NCBI GenBank assembly: GCA_903970405.1
Contig: CAJCIT010000036.1
Coordinates: 1-34,246 of the forward strand
DNA: 34,246 nucleotides
Reading direction: 5' to 3'
Source: Acidobacteriaceae bacterium
Lineage (GTDB): Bacteria; Acidobacteriota; Terriglobia; Bryobacterales; Bryobacteraceae
Positions 26,974 to 34,246 of this stretch are shown here, one piece after another. The translations under genes were made by a program, and so were the position numbers. The stretch's first letter is position 1; each line of letters opens with the position of its first letter. The notes beneath the pieces were generated by a model that saw only the letters and a list, made by a program, of their open reading frames with translations, had not been told where the DNA came from and searched no databases.

Positions 26974-29088
26974 CTATGCCAGGTGCAGATAGTGCAGCAT
27001 CTGATCCAGCACCCAGATACCCGGGAACGGCGCGAACAGGCCGCCGACCCCATAGATCAGCAGGTTGCGGCGCAGCAGTGAAGCCGCATTGGCCGGACGG
27101 TATTTGACGCCGCGCAACGCCAGCGGCACCAGCGCGATGATGATCAGCGCGTTGAAAATGACAGCGGCAAGGACAGCGCTTTGCGGCGAATGCAGGTGCA
27201 TGATGTTGAGTGCGCCAAGAGCCGGGTAGGTCACGGAAAACATCGCCGGAATGATCGCGAAATACTTCGCAACGTCGTTCGCGATCGAGAACGTGGTGAG
27301 CGCTCCGCGCGTAATCAGCAACTGCTTTCCGATGGCGACCACTTCAATCAGCTTGGTGGGATTACTATCGAGATCCACCATGTTGCCGGCCTCTTTGGCA
27401 GCCATGGTTCCGGTGTTCATGGCGAGGCCAACGTCGGCTTGGGCCAGTGCCGGCGCGTCATTGGTGCCATCGCCGGTCATCGCCACCAAGCGGCCTTCGG
27501 CCTGTTCGCGCTTAATATAGTTGAGCTTGTCAGCGGGCGTGGCCTGGGCCAGAAAATCGTCCACGCCCGCCTCGGCGGCAATGGCGGCGGCGGTCAGTGG
27601 ATTGTCGCCGGTGATCATAACCGAGCGAATGCCCATGGCCCGCAACTGGCCGATGCGATCCTTCATGCCGCCTTTGACGATGTCCTTGAGATGGATGATA
27701 CCGAGGACGCGAGCGCCATCGGCCACCGCCAGTGGCGTGCCCCCATGGCGTGAGATGCGGTCAGAGAGTTCGCGGACCGAGTCGGTTGAACGCCCGCCTT
27801 GTTCCTCCACGAAGCGAATAATGGCCTCTGTGGCGCCTTTGCGCAGATGGCGGCCCCTGATGTCCACGCCGCTCATGCGCGTGTATGCCGAAAATGGCAG
27901 GAAAGTGGCCTCCTGTTCCGCAACATTACGTCCGCGCAACCCATACTTCTCTTTCGCCAGCACCACCACCGAACGCCCTTCGGGAGTCTCATCGGCGAGG
28001 CTTGAAAGCTGCGCGGCGTCGGCCAGTTCAGCCTCCGTCACGCCCTCGGCTGTGAGGAATTCAACGGCTTGCCGGTTGCCAATGGTGATGGTACCGGTCT
28101 TATCCAGCAGCAGCGTGTTCACGTCGCCCGAGGCTTCCACGGCTTTACCGCTCATGGCCAGGACGTTATGCTGCATCACGCGATCCATGCCGGCAATGCC
28201 GATGGCGCTCAGCAATCCGCCGATGGTGGTGGGGATCAGGCAGACCAGCAGCGAAACCAGCACGGCGATGGAGGGCACGGCGCCGGCGCCGGCGCTGGTC
28301 ACGCTATAGGACGCGAAAGGCGGCAGCGTGGCAACGGCCAGCAGAAAGATCAGCGTGAGGCCCGCGATCAAAATGTTCAAGGCAATTTCGTTAGGCGTCT
28401 TTTGGCGCTCGGCGCCCTCCACCAACGCGATCATGCGGTCAAGAAATGTCTCACCGGGGTTGGACGTAATCTTGATCTTGATGCGGTCGGAGAGCACGCG
28501 CGTGCCACCGGTGACGGCGCTGCGGTCGCCGCCAGATTCGCGAATCACGGGCGCGCTTTCGCCGGTGATCACCGATTCATCCACCGTGGCGATGCCATCC
28601 ACCACTTCGCCGTCGCCGGGAATCAATTCACCGGCGTCCACCTGGACTAGATCGCCGGCGCGGAGTTGAGCGCCGGTTACTTCTTCGATCTTTCCGCTGC
28701 CTGTGATGCGCTTGGCGATGGCGTCGGTCTTTGTCTTTCGCAGAGCGTCGGCTTGGGCTTTACCGCGGGCTTCGGCCATCGCTTCCGCAAAGTTAGCGAA
28801 GAGAACGGTGAACCAGAGCCACAGGGCGATCTGGAATTCAAAGCGGAGATCGCCGGCGCCTTTCACCGCGTCCCGGATGAGCAGCAAGGTGGTGAGCGCG
28901 GCGCCTACTTCGACGACGAACATCACAGGATTCTTGGCGAGCCAGAGCGGATTCAGCTTGCCGAAGGAATCGCGGACGGCGCGGCCGAGTATCTCTTTGT
29001 CGAAGAGCGGACGCGCCCGCACCAGCTTCTTTGGAATGAGACTGGTGGGATCGTTATCCACAGCGGGAGGAGGGAACGTCGTAGCCAT
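26974..29088 (-). CDS. kdpB: KdpB: ATP-hydrolysing subunit of the potassium pump
   Basis: 704 residues from ATG 29088, a P-type ATPase of the KdpB class. The phosphorylated aspartate is in DKTGTIT (Asp329); TGES (175-178) is the dephosphorylation motif, [20 protein letters not shown] the hinge, and KTPNEIAL plus [20 protein letters not shown] are KdpB-specific. It lacks heavy-metal domains, as expected. Ribosome-binding TGGAG lies in the last codons of kdpA and the two genes are separated by two bases, so translation is coupled. The frame is open further upstream, but that part lies within kdpA. Confidence 0.98.
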   Translation of the reverse strand: MATTFPPPAVDNDPTSLIPKKLVRARPLFDKEILGRAVRDSFGKLNPLWLAKNPVMFVVEVGAALTTLLLIRDAVKGAGDLRFEFQIALWLWFTVLFANFAEAMAEARGKAQADALRKTKTDAIAKRITGSGKIEEVTGAQLRAGDLVQVDAGELIPGDGEVVDGIATVDESVITGESAPVIRESGGDRSAVTGGTRVLSDRIKIKITSNPGETFLDRMIALVEGAERQKTPNEIALNILIAGLTLIFLLAVATLPPFASYSVTSAGAGAVPSIAVLVSLLVCLIPTTIGGLLSAIGIAGMDRVMQHNVLAMSGKAVEASGDVNTLLLDKTGTITIGNRQAVEFLTAEGVTEAELADAAQLSSLADETPEGRSVVVLAKEKYGLRGRNVAEQEATFLPFSAYTRMSGVDIRGRHLRKGATEAIIRFVEEQGGRSTDSVRELSDRISRHGGTPLAVADGARVLGIIHLKDIVKGGMKDRIGQLRAMGIRSVMITGDNPLTAAAIAAEAGVDDFLAQATPADKLNYIKREQAEGRLVAMTGDGTNDAPALAQADVGLAMNTGTMAAKEAGNMVDLDSNPTKLIEVVAIGKQLLITRGALTTFSIANDVAKYFAIIPAMFSVTYPALGALNIMHLHSPQSAVLAAVIFNALIIIALVPLALRGVKYRPANAASLLRRNLLIYGVGGLFAPFPGIWVLDQMLHYLHLA

Positions 29089-29090
29089 GG

Positions 29091-30938
29091 TCAACTCCAG
29101 AAACCAATCATTGAAAACAATTGTCCGCTCTGCATGAGGAAGTGCTCGACAAGCGGCCCCAGCGACAGGGCGGGGAAGAAGGTCAGGGCGCCGACAATAA
29201 TCACAGTGCCGACTAAGAGTCCCACAAACAAGGGCCCGTGAGTGGGAAACGTCCCGGAAGTGGTGGCGATCTTCTTCTTGGACGCAAGACTGCCGGCCGC
29301 GGCCAGCAAAGGCAGCAGAAACAGAAAGCGGCCGATCAACATCGCAAATCCGGTGGTGAGGTTGTACCAAGGCGTATTCGGCGAAAGACCGCCGAAGGCG
29401 CTGCCGTTATTGCCGGTGGCGCTGGAGTAGGCGTAGAGAATTTCGCTGAAGCCGTGCGGACCGCCGTTCCCGAGGTTCGCCGTGGCGGGAGCGCTGGCGG
29501 TGGGCGCGGGCTTCGGCGCGCCGGAGGCCGGATTCAGGTACTGGCTCTTATCCCAATCGAAGTGGATCACGCTGGTGACGCCGCTGAAGCAAAGGATACT
29601 GGCGGCGGTGGCGATCAGGGCCAGCATCGCCATCTTGACCTCTTTCCCTTCGATCTTCTTGCCAAGGTATTCCGGCGTGCGGCCCACCATCAAGCCGGCG
29701 ATGAACACCGCGAGGATGGCGTACAGCAGGATGCCGTAAAGTCCAGCGCCGGTACCCCCGAAGATGACCTCGCCCGTTTCAATATTGAAGAGCGGGACGA
29801 GGCCGCCGAGCGGCGTAAAGCTATCGTGCATGGAGTTCACCGCGCCGCAACTTGCGTCCGTAGTGATCACGGCGAAGAGCGCCGAGCCGGCAATGCCGAA
29901 GCGGAGTTCCTTGCCTTCCATGTTTCCGCCGGGCTGCGTGTCGCTGGCCGCGACGGCCACGCCTTGACGCGCCACCAGCGGATTCCCGGCCTGTTCCGCG
30001 GGGTACGCGATGAAGACTCCGGCCAGGAACATGATGCTGCACGCGGCGAAGATGGCCCAGCCTTGGCGCGTATCGTTCACCATCTTTCCGAACGTGTAAG
30101 TGAGACCCGCCGGGATGAGGAAAATCATCAGCATCTGGATGAAGTTCGAAATCGGCGTGGGATTCTCAAACGGGTGCGCCGAGTTGGCGCCGAAGAAACC
30201 GGCGCCGTTGGTGCCGATCATCTTGATGGCTTCCTGCGACGCCACCGGGCCCTGCGCGATCGTTTGAGTAGCGCCTTCCAAAGTCTTTACCACGTCATAG
30301 TGCTTTAGGTTTTGAATGACGCCCTGTGAGCATAAGACCAGCGCGCCAACGACGGAAAGCGGCAGAAGAATGTATAGAACAGACCGCGTCATGTCCACCC
30401 AGAAGTTGCCTACCGTCTTGGCCTGTTGCCGGGCAAAGCCCCGGACCAGAGCGATGGCAATGGCGATGCCCGCGGCGGCTGAACAGAAGTTCTGGACGGT
30501 GAAGGCAGCCATCTGAACGAAATAGCTGAACGTCGATTCCCCGCTATAGGCCTGCCAGTTGGTATTGGTGGGGAAACTGGCGGCGTTATTGAAGGCCAGA
30601 TCGGGAGTTACAGGCGTTGCCCCCGTGGGAGCATGCGCGGTGCCAAAGCCTTGCGGGTTGAACGGCAGAATACCCTGCAGGCGCTGAATCAGGTAGGTAA
30701 ATAGGATGCCGGCCAGGCTGAACGCCAGCAGGCTGGCGGCGTAACGGGTCCAATGCTGCTCTTCGTCCTCGCGCACACCTGAGAGCCGGTAGATCAGGCG
30801 CTCAATGGGTTGCACGATGGGGTGAAGGAAGGTCCTTTCGCCAGAGAAGACGCGGGCCATGAACAGGCCCAACGGTTTCGTCAGCAGCAACAGCAGAAGA
30901 AAATAGACGGCAATTTGAAGCAGGCCAACGGCGGTCAT
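29091..30938 (-). CDS. kdpA: KdpA: potassium-binding channel subunit
   Basis: 615 residues with about ten membrane helices. KdpA selectivity-filter regions are seen: TFVQ-like [52 protein letters not shown] and [11 protein letters not shown]. The N terminus ([21 protein letters not shown]) and [18 protein letters not shown] loop fit well. A Pro/Ala-rich insert ([19 protein letters not shown]) sits in a loop near residue 470-490 and makes the protein slightly longer than the E. coli one (557). It forms the path by which potassium enters before KdpB hydrolyses ATP. It follows kdpF by 45 bases. Confidence 0.97.
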   Translation of the reverse strand: MTAVGLLQIAVYFLLLLLLTKPLGLFMARVFSGERTFLHPIVQPIERLIYRLSGVREDEEQHWTRYAASLLAFSLAGILFTYLIQRLQGILPFNPQGFGTAHAPTGATPVTPDLAFNNAASFPTNTNWQAYSGESTFSYFVQMAAFTVQNFCSAAAGIAIAIALVRGFARQQAKTVGNFWVDMTRSVLYILLPLSVVGALVLCSQGVIQNLKHYDVVKTLEGATQTIAQGPVASQEAIKMIGTNGAGFFGANSAHPFENPTPISNFIQMLMIFLIPAGLTYTFGKMVNDTRQGWAIFAACSIMFLAGVFIAYPAEQAGNPLVARQGVAVAASDTQPGGNMEGKELRFGIAGSALFAVITTDASCGAVNSMHDSFTPLGGLVPLFNIETGEVIFGGTGAGLYGILLYAILAVFIAGLMVGRTPEYLGKKIEGKEVKMAMLALIATAASILCFSGVTSVIHFDWDKSQYLNPASGAPKPAPTASAPATANLGNGGPHGFSEILYAYSSATGNNGSAFGGLSPNTPWYNLTTGFAMLIGRFLFLLPLLAAAGSLASKKKIATTSGTFPTHGPLFVGLLVGTVIIVGALTFFPALSLGPLVEHFLMQSGQLFSMIGFWS

Positions 30939-30983
30939 AGATGAAGCTTTCGGGGAGCCATTCTCGCGAGTGGAGGGAACGCC

Positions 30984-31067
30984 CTAGAATTTTTCGGGGC
31001 GCAGCAGAGCATAAATGAGATAGATAAAGAGGGCCAGCGATACGATTCCAGCAAGCAGGTAGTCCAT
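30984..31067 (-). CDS. kdpF: KdpF: small stabilising subunit
   Basis: 27 residues, single membrane helix: MDYLLAGIVSLALFIYLIY, then ALLRPEKF. This closely matches KdpF proteins, which typically end in an xRPExF motif. KdpF sits at the KdpA-KdpB interface and stabilises the complex. AAGGGA lies seven bases before the ATG. It lies between a second tiny gene and kdpA, all on the minus strand. Confidence 0.93.
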   Translation of the reverse strand: MDYLLAGIVSLALFIYLIYALLRPEKF

Positions 31068-31091
31068 GGTGTTTCCCTTCAGGCGCACCGC

Positions 31092-31178
31092 CTAGAGGCG
31101 ATCACAGGCTTTTGTAAAGGCCCAGCAGACGCCCAGGAACAGAATCGCGAGGGCGCAGTACACAAGGTCAAGCAGCAT
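31092..31178 (-). CDS. 28-residue membrane peptide leading the kdp operon
   Basis: ATG 31178 to TAG 31092, 28 codons: MLLDLVYCALAILFLGVCW, then AFTKACDRL. One hydrophobic helix with a short basic/acidic tail CDRL. I recall similar tiny proteins ending in a CE/DRL motif before kdpF in other bacteria, mostly unannotated, but I cannot check this here. TGGA lies five bases before the ATG. It stops 24 bases before kdpF on the same strand, so the two share a message. It might be an extra pump subunit or a leader peptide. Function is unproven. Confidence 0.65.
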   Translation of the reverse strand: MLLDLVYCALAILFLGVCWAFTKACDRL

Positions 31179-31203
31179 AAATTCCAGGGTAAACGCGAGC
31201 CAC

Positions 31204-31241
31204 TAAGGATGTCCTTACGCGGACCTAAAGATCTCCTAAAG
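31204..31241. promoter_or_regulatory. Spaced repeats in the kdp / GH127 divergent region
   Basis: TAAGGA-TG-TCCTTA (31204-31217) is a perfect palindrome. Next to it CCTAAAG occurs twice (31224-31230 and 31235-31241), start to start 11 bases, one helical turn. Tandem sites with that period are typical of response-regulator dimers such as KdpE. They lie 26 to 63 bases upstream of the first kdp gene, and 33 to 70 bases before the divergent glycosidase gene. Confidence 0.5.
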
Positions 31242-31273
31242 GAAAGCCACGGCTCGGACCCCACTCCGATACC

Positions 31274-33115
31274 ATGAAAGCCGCTATGCCCCTCACGTCG
31301 CGCCGTAGTTTCCTGCGAACATCCGGATTTGTTGTCGCCGCCCCCAGCTTGGCCGCTCTTGTGGCCAAGCAGCCGCTGGACGAAGCTGGTTACGGGGACG
31401 TTGACCTCGCGCCCGGCCTCGCTCAAACCCAGTTTGAGCAGACGCAATCGGTTCTGCTGGCGCTGAACGAGGACAGCCTCTTGAAGCCCTGGCGGCTCCG
31501 CTCCGGACTCCCAGCGCCGGGACCCGATCTTGGCGGCTGGTATGACGAACTGCCGCTCGATAAGACGGAAAGCGGCGGCCACGGCTTCGCGCCCGGCCAC
31601 TGCTTCGGCCAGTGGATCTCTGCCCTCGCGCGCGGCTACGCCATCAATCGTGCGCCTGCCACCAGGGTGCGCCTGATCCGGCTCCTCGACCTCTATGAAC
31701 CCGCCATCTCCACTCGGTTCTATACAAACTTCCGCTTCCCGGCCTATAACTACGACAAGATGGTGATCGGTCTCATCGATGCACACCGCTTCGCCGGCCT
31801 GAGTCAGGCGTTGCCGCTGCTCGAAAAAACCACCGATGCGGCCGAGCCCCGTCTTCCCCCGCGCGCCCTGGACCGCGATGAGCCGCAGCGCCGATGGCGC
31901 GCCTCCATGGGCGAAAACCTGACTGACGACTACACGTGGGACGAGTCGTACACACTCGCCGAAAACCTCTATCTCGCGGCCCGGAACGGCGGCGGCGAGC
32001 GCTACCGCATACTGGCTCGCCGGTTCCTTCTGAACGAGACCTACTTCGACCCGCTCTCCGAAAACAAGAACGTCCTCCCTAACCATCACGCTTACAGCTT
32101 CTGCAATGCGCTGAGTTCCGCCATGCAGGCCTACCTTTCAGACGGCAGCCAGAAGCATCTGCGCGCCGCGAGCAACGCGTTCGACATGATCGAGTCTACG
32201 CAGAGCTTTGCCACCGGCGGCTGGGGGCCAGACGAGGGCTTCGTAAAACCAGGCCGCGGCGAACTTTACCGAAGCCTCGGGACGCATCGGGGCTTTGAAA
32301 CGCCGTGCGGAAGCTATGCCCATTTCAAGCTCACCCGCTATCTACTACGCGTCACCCGCGATGGCCGCTACGGCGACAGCATGGAGCGCGTGTTCTACAA
32401 CACCGTGCTGGGTGCGAAGAGACTTGAGGCTGACGGCCGCGCCTTCTATTACTCCGACTACCGTCCCTCCGCGCGCAAGGTATACTTTCCGGACGCTTGG
32501 CCGTGTTGCTCCGGCACGTTGCCGCAAGTGGCCGCCGATTACCGCGTGCTCATTTATTTCCTCGATCCGGAAGGCATTTACGTCAACCTCTATCTGCCTT
32601 CCACACTGCACTGGACCAGCGCCAACGGAGCACAAGTCTCGATCGAACAAAGCGGCGATTATCCATTGGATGGAAACATTGCGATGCGCGTGCGGATGTC
32701 GCGAATGTCTGCCTTCGCGCTACGCCTAAGAATTCCAGCCTGGGCCACCACAACGCCCGGCGCGGCGCTGAGCGTTAATGGCCAGCCTGTTGTACTGCGA
32801 ATCGAGAAGGGCTTCGCCAGCGTGCGCAGGACATGGAAAGACGATGACCGCGTTCAGCTCCAGCTTCCGATGGCCACGCGGTTGGAATCGATTGACGAGA
32901 GCCACTTGGACACAGTCGCCTTGCTGCGCGGTCCGCTTGTTCTGTTCGCGATGGGGGGGCAGCCATCCGCGGTAACAAGGCAACAGTTGCTCGCCGCGGA
33001 GCGCGTTCCACAAGAACCGAACTGGCGAGCGAAGACCGAGGCTGGCCCGCTCTTGTTCCGTCCCTTCCTCGCGATCGACGACGAGCCCTATTCCACCTAT
33101 CTCAACGCCAGCTAG
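31274..33115 (+). CDS. GH127-type glycoside hydrolase, Tat-exported
   Basis: 613 residues. TSRRSFLRTSG (8-18) is a Tat signal, followed by the hydrophobic FVVAAPSLAALVA. The body matches the beta-L-arabinofuranosidase-like GH127 family (DUF1680): the (alpha/alpha)6 barrel has GHGFAPGHCFGQWISALAR, and the metal/catalytic cluster reads FETPCGSYAHF (Glu342, Cys345) and WPCCSGTLPQ (Cys411, Cys412). A C-terminal beta domain ends the protein (RLRIPAWA; VALLRGPLVLFA). In the characterised enzyme HypBA1 a Glu and three Cys hold zinc and one Cys is the nucleophile. The first motif here is ETPC rather than ETC, so substrate is uncertain. ATG 31286 is an alternative start. It is divergent from kdp and has no carbohydrate-gene neighbours. 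Confidence 0.85.
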   Translation: MKAAMPLTSRRSFLRTSGFVVAAPSLAALVAKQPLDEAGYGDVDLAPGLAQTQFEQTQSVLLALNEDSLLKPWRLRSGLPAPGPDLGGWYDELPLDKTESGGHGFAPGHCFGQWISALARGYAINRAPATRVRLIRLLDLYEPAISTRFYTNFRFPAYNYDKMVIGLIDAHRFAGLSQALPLLEKTTDAAEPRLPPRALDRDEPQRRWRASMGENLTDDYTWDESYTLAENLYLAARNGGGERYRILARRFLLNETYFDPLSENKNVLPNHHAYSFCNALSSAMQAYLSDGSQKHLRAASNAFDMIESTQSFATGGWGPDEGFVKPGRGELYRSLGTHRGFETPCGSYAHFKLTRYLLRVTRDGRYGDSMERVFYNTVLGAKRLEADGRAFYYSDYRPSARKVYFPDAWPCCSGTLPQVAADYRVLIYFLDPEGIYVNLYLPSTLHWTSANGAQVSIEQSGDYPLDGNIAMRVRMSRMSAFALRLRIPAWATTTPGAALSVNGQPVVLRIEKGFASVRRTWKDDDRVQLQLPMATRLESIDESHLDTVALLRGPLVLFAMGGQPSAVTRQQLLAAERVPQEPNWRAKTEAGPLLFRPFLAIDDEPYSTYLNAS

Positions 33116-33146
33116 GGCACGCTGCACACAAAGGCAGGGCAGCGCA

Positions 33147-33608
33147 CTATTTCGTCTCAGGCGGACCCAGCGGGCTGGGTATGCAGCCCGTGGTTTCAGC
33201 CGTATAAGCGATGCTCGATATCTTCCAGCCGTCGGGAGTCTTTACCAGACTCACCGAATCGATGCCGCAGTGATGAAACTTGCCGTTCAGATAGAAATCG
33301 TAGTCCGCCCAAACCACGGCAATGGCGCCGTGCTCCAGAACCTTCGGATTCCACATTCGTTCGAGCCACGCGTCCGTGTTGGAGCCGATGCGGTCCACAA
33401 ATTTGTCGTATGGCGTCAACGCCGGCGCCTTGCCATCGTTGCGCATCGAGACCATGGTGGCCTCGGGAAGGGCAAAGGCCCGCGCGGCTGTGGCATTGTG
33501 AGCCTTCATCGCGTCGAAAAGAGCTTGGACGGTGGCGGCGGGCGTGTCCGTGGCGGCGGACAGCGAGAGCGGAATCAGGAGGGTCAAAAGGGCGCTGAAG
33601 AGTCGCAT
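33147..33608 (-). CDS. Exported NTF2-like protein
   Basis: 153 residues. The signal peptide MRLFSALLTLLIPLSLSAAT ends near the Ala-Ala-Thr. The mature part has the NTF2/SnoaL pattern: ATVQALFDAMKAHNATAARA, the strand LEHGAIAVVWADYDFYLNGK, HHCGIDSVSLVKTPDGWKIS and IAYTAETTGC. Two Cys may pair in the periplasm. Ligand unknown. On the minus strand a TACACT element (33620-33615) ends six bases before the ATG and no Shine-Dalgarno fits between, again suggesting a leaderless message. It is convergent with the GH127 gene, 31 bases apart. Confidence 0.8.
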   Translation of the reverse strand: MRLFSALLTLLIPLSLSAATDTPAATVQALFDAMKAHNATAARAFALPEATMVSMRNDGKAPALTPYDKFVDRIGSNTDAWLERMWNPKVLEHGAIAVVWADYDFYLNGKFHHCGIDSVSLVKTPDGWKISSIAYTAETTGCIPSPLGPPETK

Positions 33609-33666
33609 CCAGATAGTGTATCGGTGGACGGGGCTACGGAAGGTTAGGATGGACGCAGGGGTTGCG

Positions 33667-34164
33667 ATGGCGACGGTTGCGCAGAGACTGAGTGTGGCGG
33701 AATTCGAGGAGAGATACCGCCACGAAAAACCGTACTACGAATTTTGGCGCGGGGAGGCAATCCAAAAGTCGATGCCGACGTGGTTGCATAGCCTGATCGT
33801 CCTGGTCCTGATCGACCTTCTTAAGGAAGCCGGGTTCAAAACAGGTACCGAAGTCAAGCTGAAGATCGATCCGGAATTTCACCCCATCCCCGATGTGATC
33901 GCTACTCGGGGACAGTTTGAATTCCCTTACCCGACCCGACCGATGGAAGTGGTAGTCGAAGTTCTGTCCGAGGACGATTCGATGTCTCGCGTGCTCGCCA
34001 AGTGCCGTGCTTATCGAGACTGGGGCTTCCAGGAGATTTATGTTGTTGATCCGGCTTCCCGGGTGATCTACCGTTGGGTGGACCGCGGGTTGGAGGAAGT
34101 CACCGAGTTTGCGGTCATCCCCGTCGAGCGCGTCTGGCTTTCGCTCGATGATCAGCTTCGCTAG
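33667..34164 (+). CDS. Uma2-family putative nuclease (DUF820)
   Basis: 165 residues from ATG 33667, chosen because AGGGG lies five bases upstream and MATVAQRLSVAEFEERY is the usual start; ATG 33649 adds six residues. The PD-(D/E)XK core is complete: HPIPDVIATRG supplies the Asp, MEVVVEVLSEDDS the Glu strand, and the family's conserved VLAKCRAYRDWGFQEIYVVDP follows with the Lys and the later strand. The C terminus is VERVWLSLDDQL. These proteins are numerous in cyanobacteria and acidobacteria and have a restriction-endonuclease-like fold, but no established function. No methylase or other restriction gene is close by. It is intact, unlike the fragment at 3640. Confidence 0.85.
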   Translation: MATVAQRLSVAEFEERYRHEKPYYEFWRGEAIQKSMPTWLHSLIVLVLIDLLKEAGFKTGTEVKLKIDPEFHPIPDVIATRGQFEFPYPTRPMEVVVEVLSEDDSMSRVLAKCRAYRDWGFQEIYVVDPASRVIYRWVDRGLEEVTEFAVIPVERVWLSLDDQLR

Positions 34165-34246
34165 CCGGGCGGTTGCTCGATTCCTGCACGACCGGTGACA
34201 GGAGGCGAAGCCACCGCGGTGGGAGAAGGGATGGAGAGAAAGGCCT

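Noticed and set aside
29238..30308. 356-codon plus-strand frame opposite kdpA
   Set aside because: Shadow of the strong codon bias in kdpA; low-complexity Arg/Gly protein.
31079..32089. 336-codon minus-strand frame opposite the GH127 gene
   Set aside because: Antisense shadow; it also covers the kdp control region and the 28-codon peptide in another frame.

Overview
The window is GC-rich bacterial chromosome, densely coding, with gene content and order that suggest an acidobacterium of the Solibacter/Bryobacter kind. This is an inference from a sigma-54 cluster without ptsN, a kdp operon led by a tiny membrane-peptide gene, a Tat-exported GH127 glycosidase and several intergenic palindromic repeats; no rRNA gene is present to confirm it.

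Left end (1-4300) is an accessory strip. A CYTH-domain gene runs off the left edge. A tRNA-Arg(TCG) gene follows, then about 680 bases with no convincing gene, then a complete DarTG toxin-antitoxin pair (DNA ADP-ribosyltransferase plus macrodomain antitoxin). After it come small or broken genes (a short exported/anchored protein, an unrecognised 87-residue protein, a decapitated Uma2-type nuclease) and a 280-base nested inverted repeat. This looks like an integration and decay zone beside a tRNA gene.

4328-11759 holds the most unusual unit: two large, translationally overlapping minus-strand genes (about 1097 and 1393 residues). Both combine helical/TPR repeats with regions that I read as the cytosolic domain of the FlhA/FHIPEP family. 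No other flagellar or type III secretion gene is visible. The upstream protein has two membrane segments at its N terminus. I regard this as the best candidate for an undescribed system.

11914-20739 is a long minus-strand housekeeping run. In transcription order it is purS, glmS, yjbQ, aroC, def, lptB, rpoN, hpf, rapZ. The lptB-rpoN-hpf-rapZ part is the classic sigma-54 neighbourhood, but the usual ptsN is missing. glmS and rapZ are linked in enterobacteria through control of amino-sugar synthesis.

20820-26356 is plus-strand: a secreted NTF2-like protein, the sulfhydrylase MetY, a small membrane protein, a large membrane protein with a spermidine-synthase-like core, and a His-rich exported protein. 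26375-31178 is the high-affinity potassium pump on the minus strand: a 28-residue membrane peptide, then kdpF, kdpA, kdpB and kdpC. kdpD and kdpE are absent. A divergent regulatory region with spaced repeats separates it from a GH127 gene. The right end has a second secreted NTF2-like protein and an intact Uma2-type nuclease.

Several genes have a TATACT-like -10 element only 6-9 bases before the start codon, which suggests leaderless transcripts.
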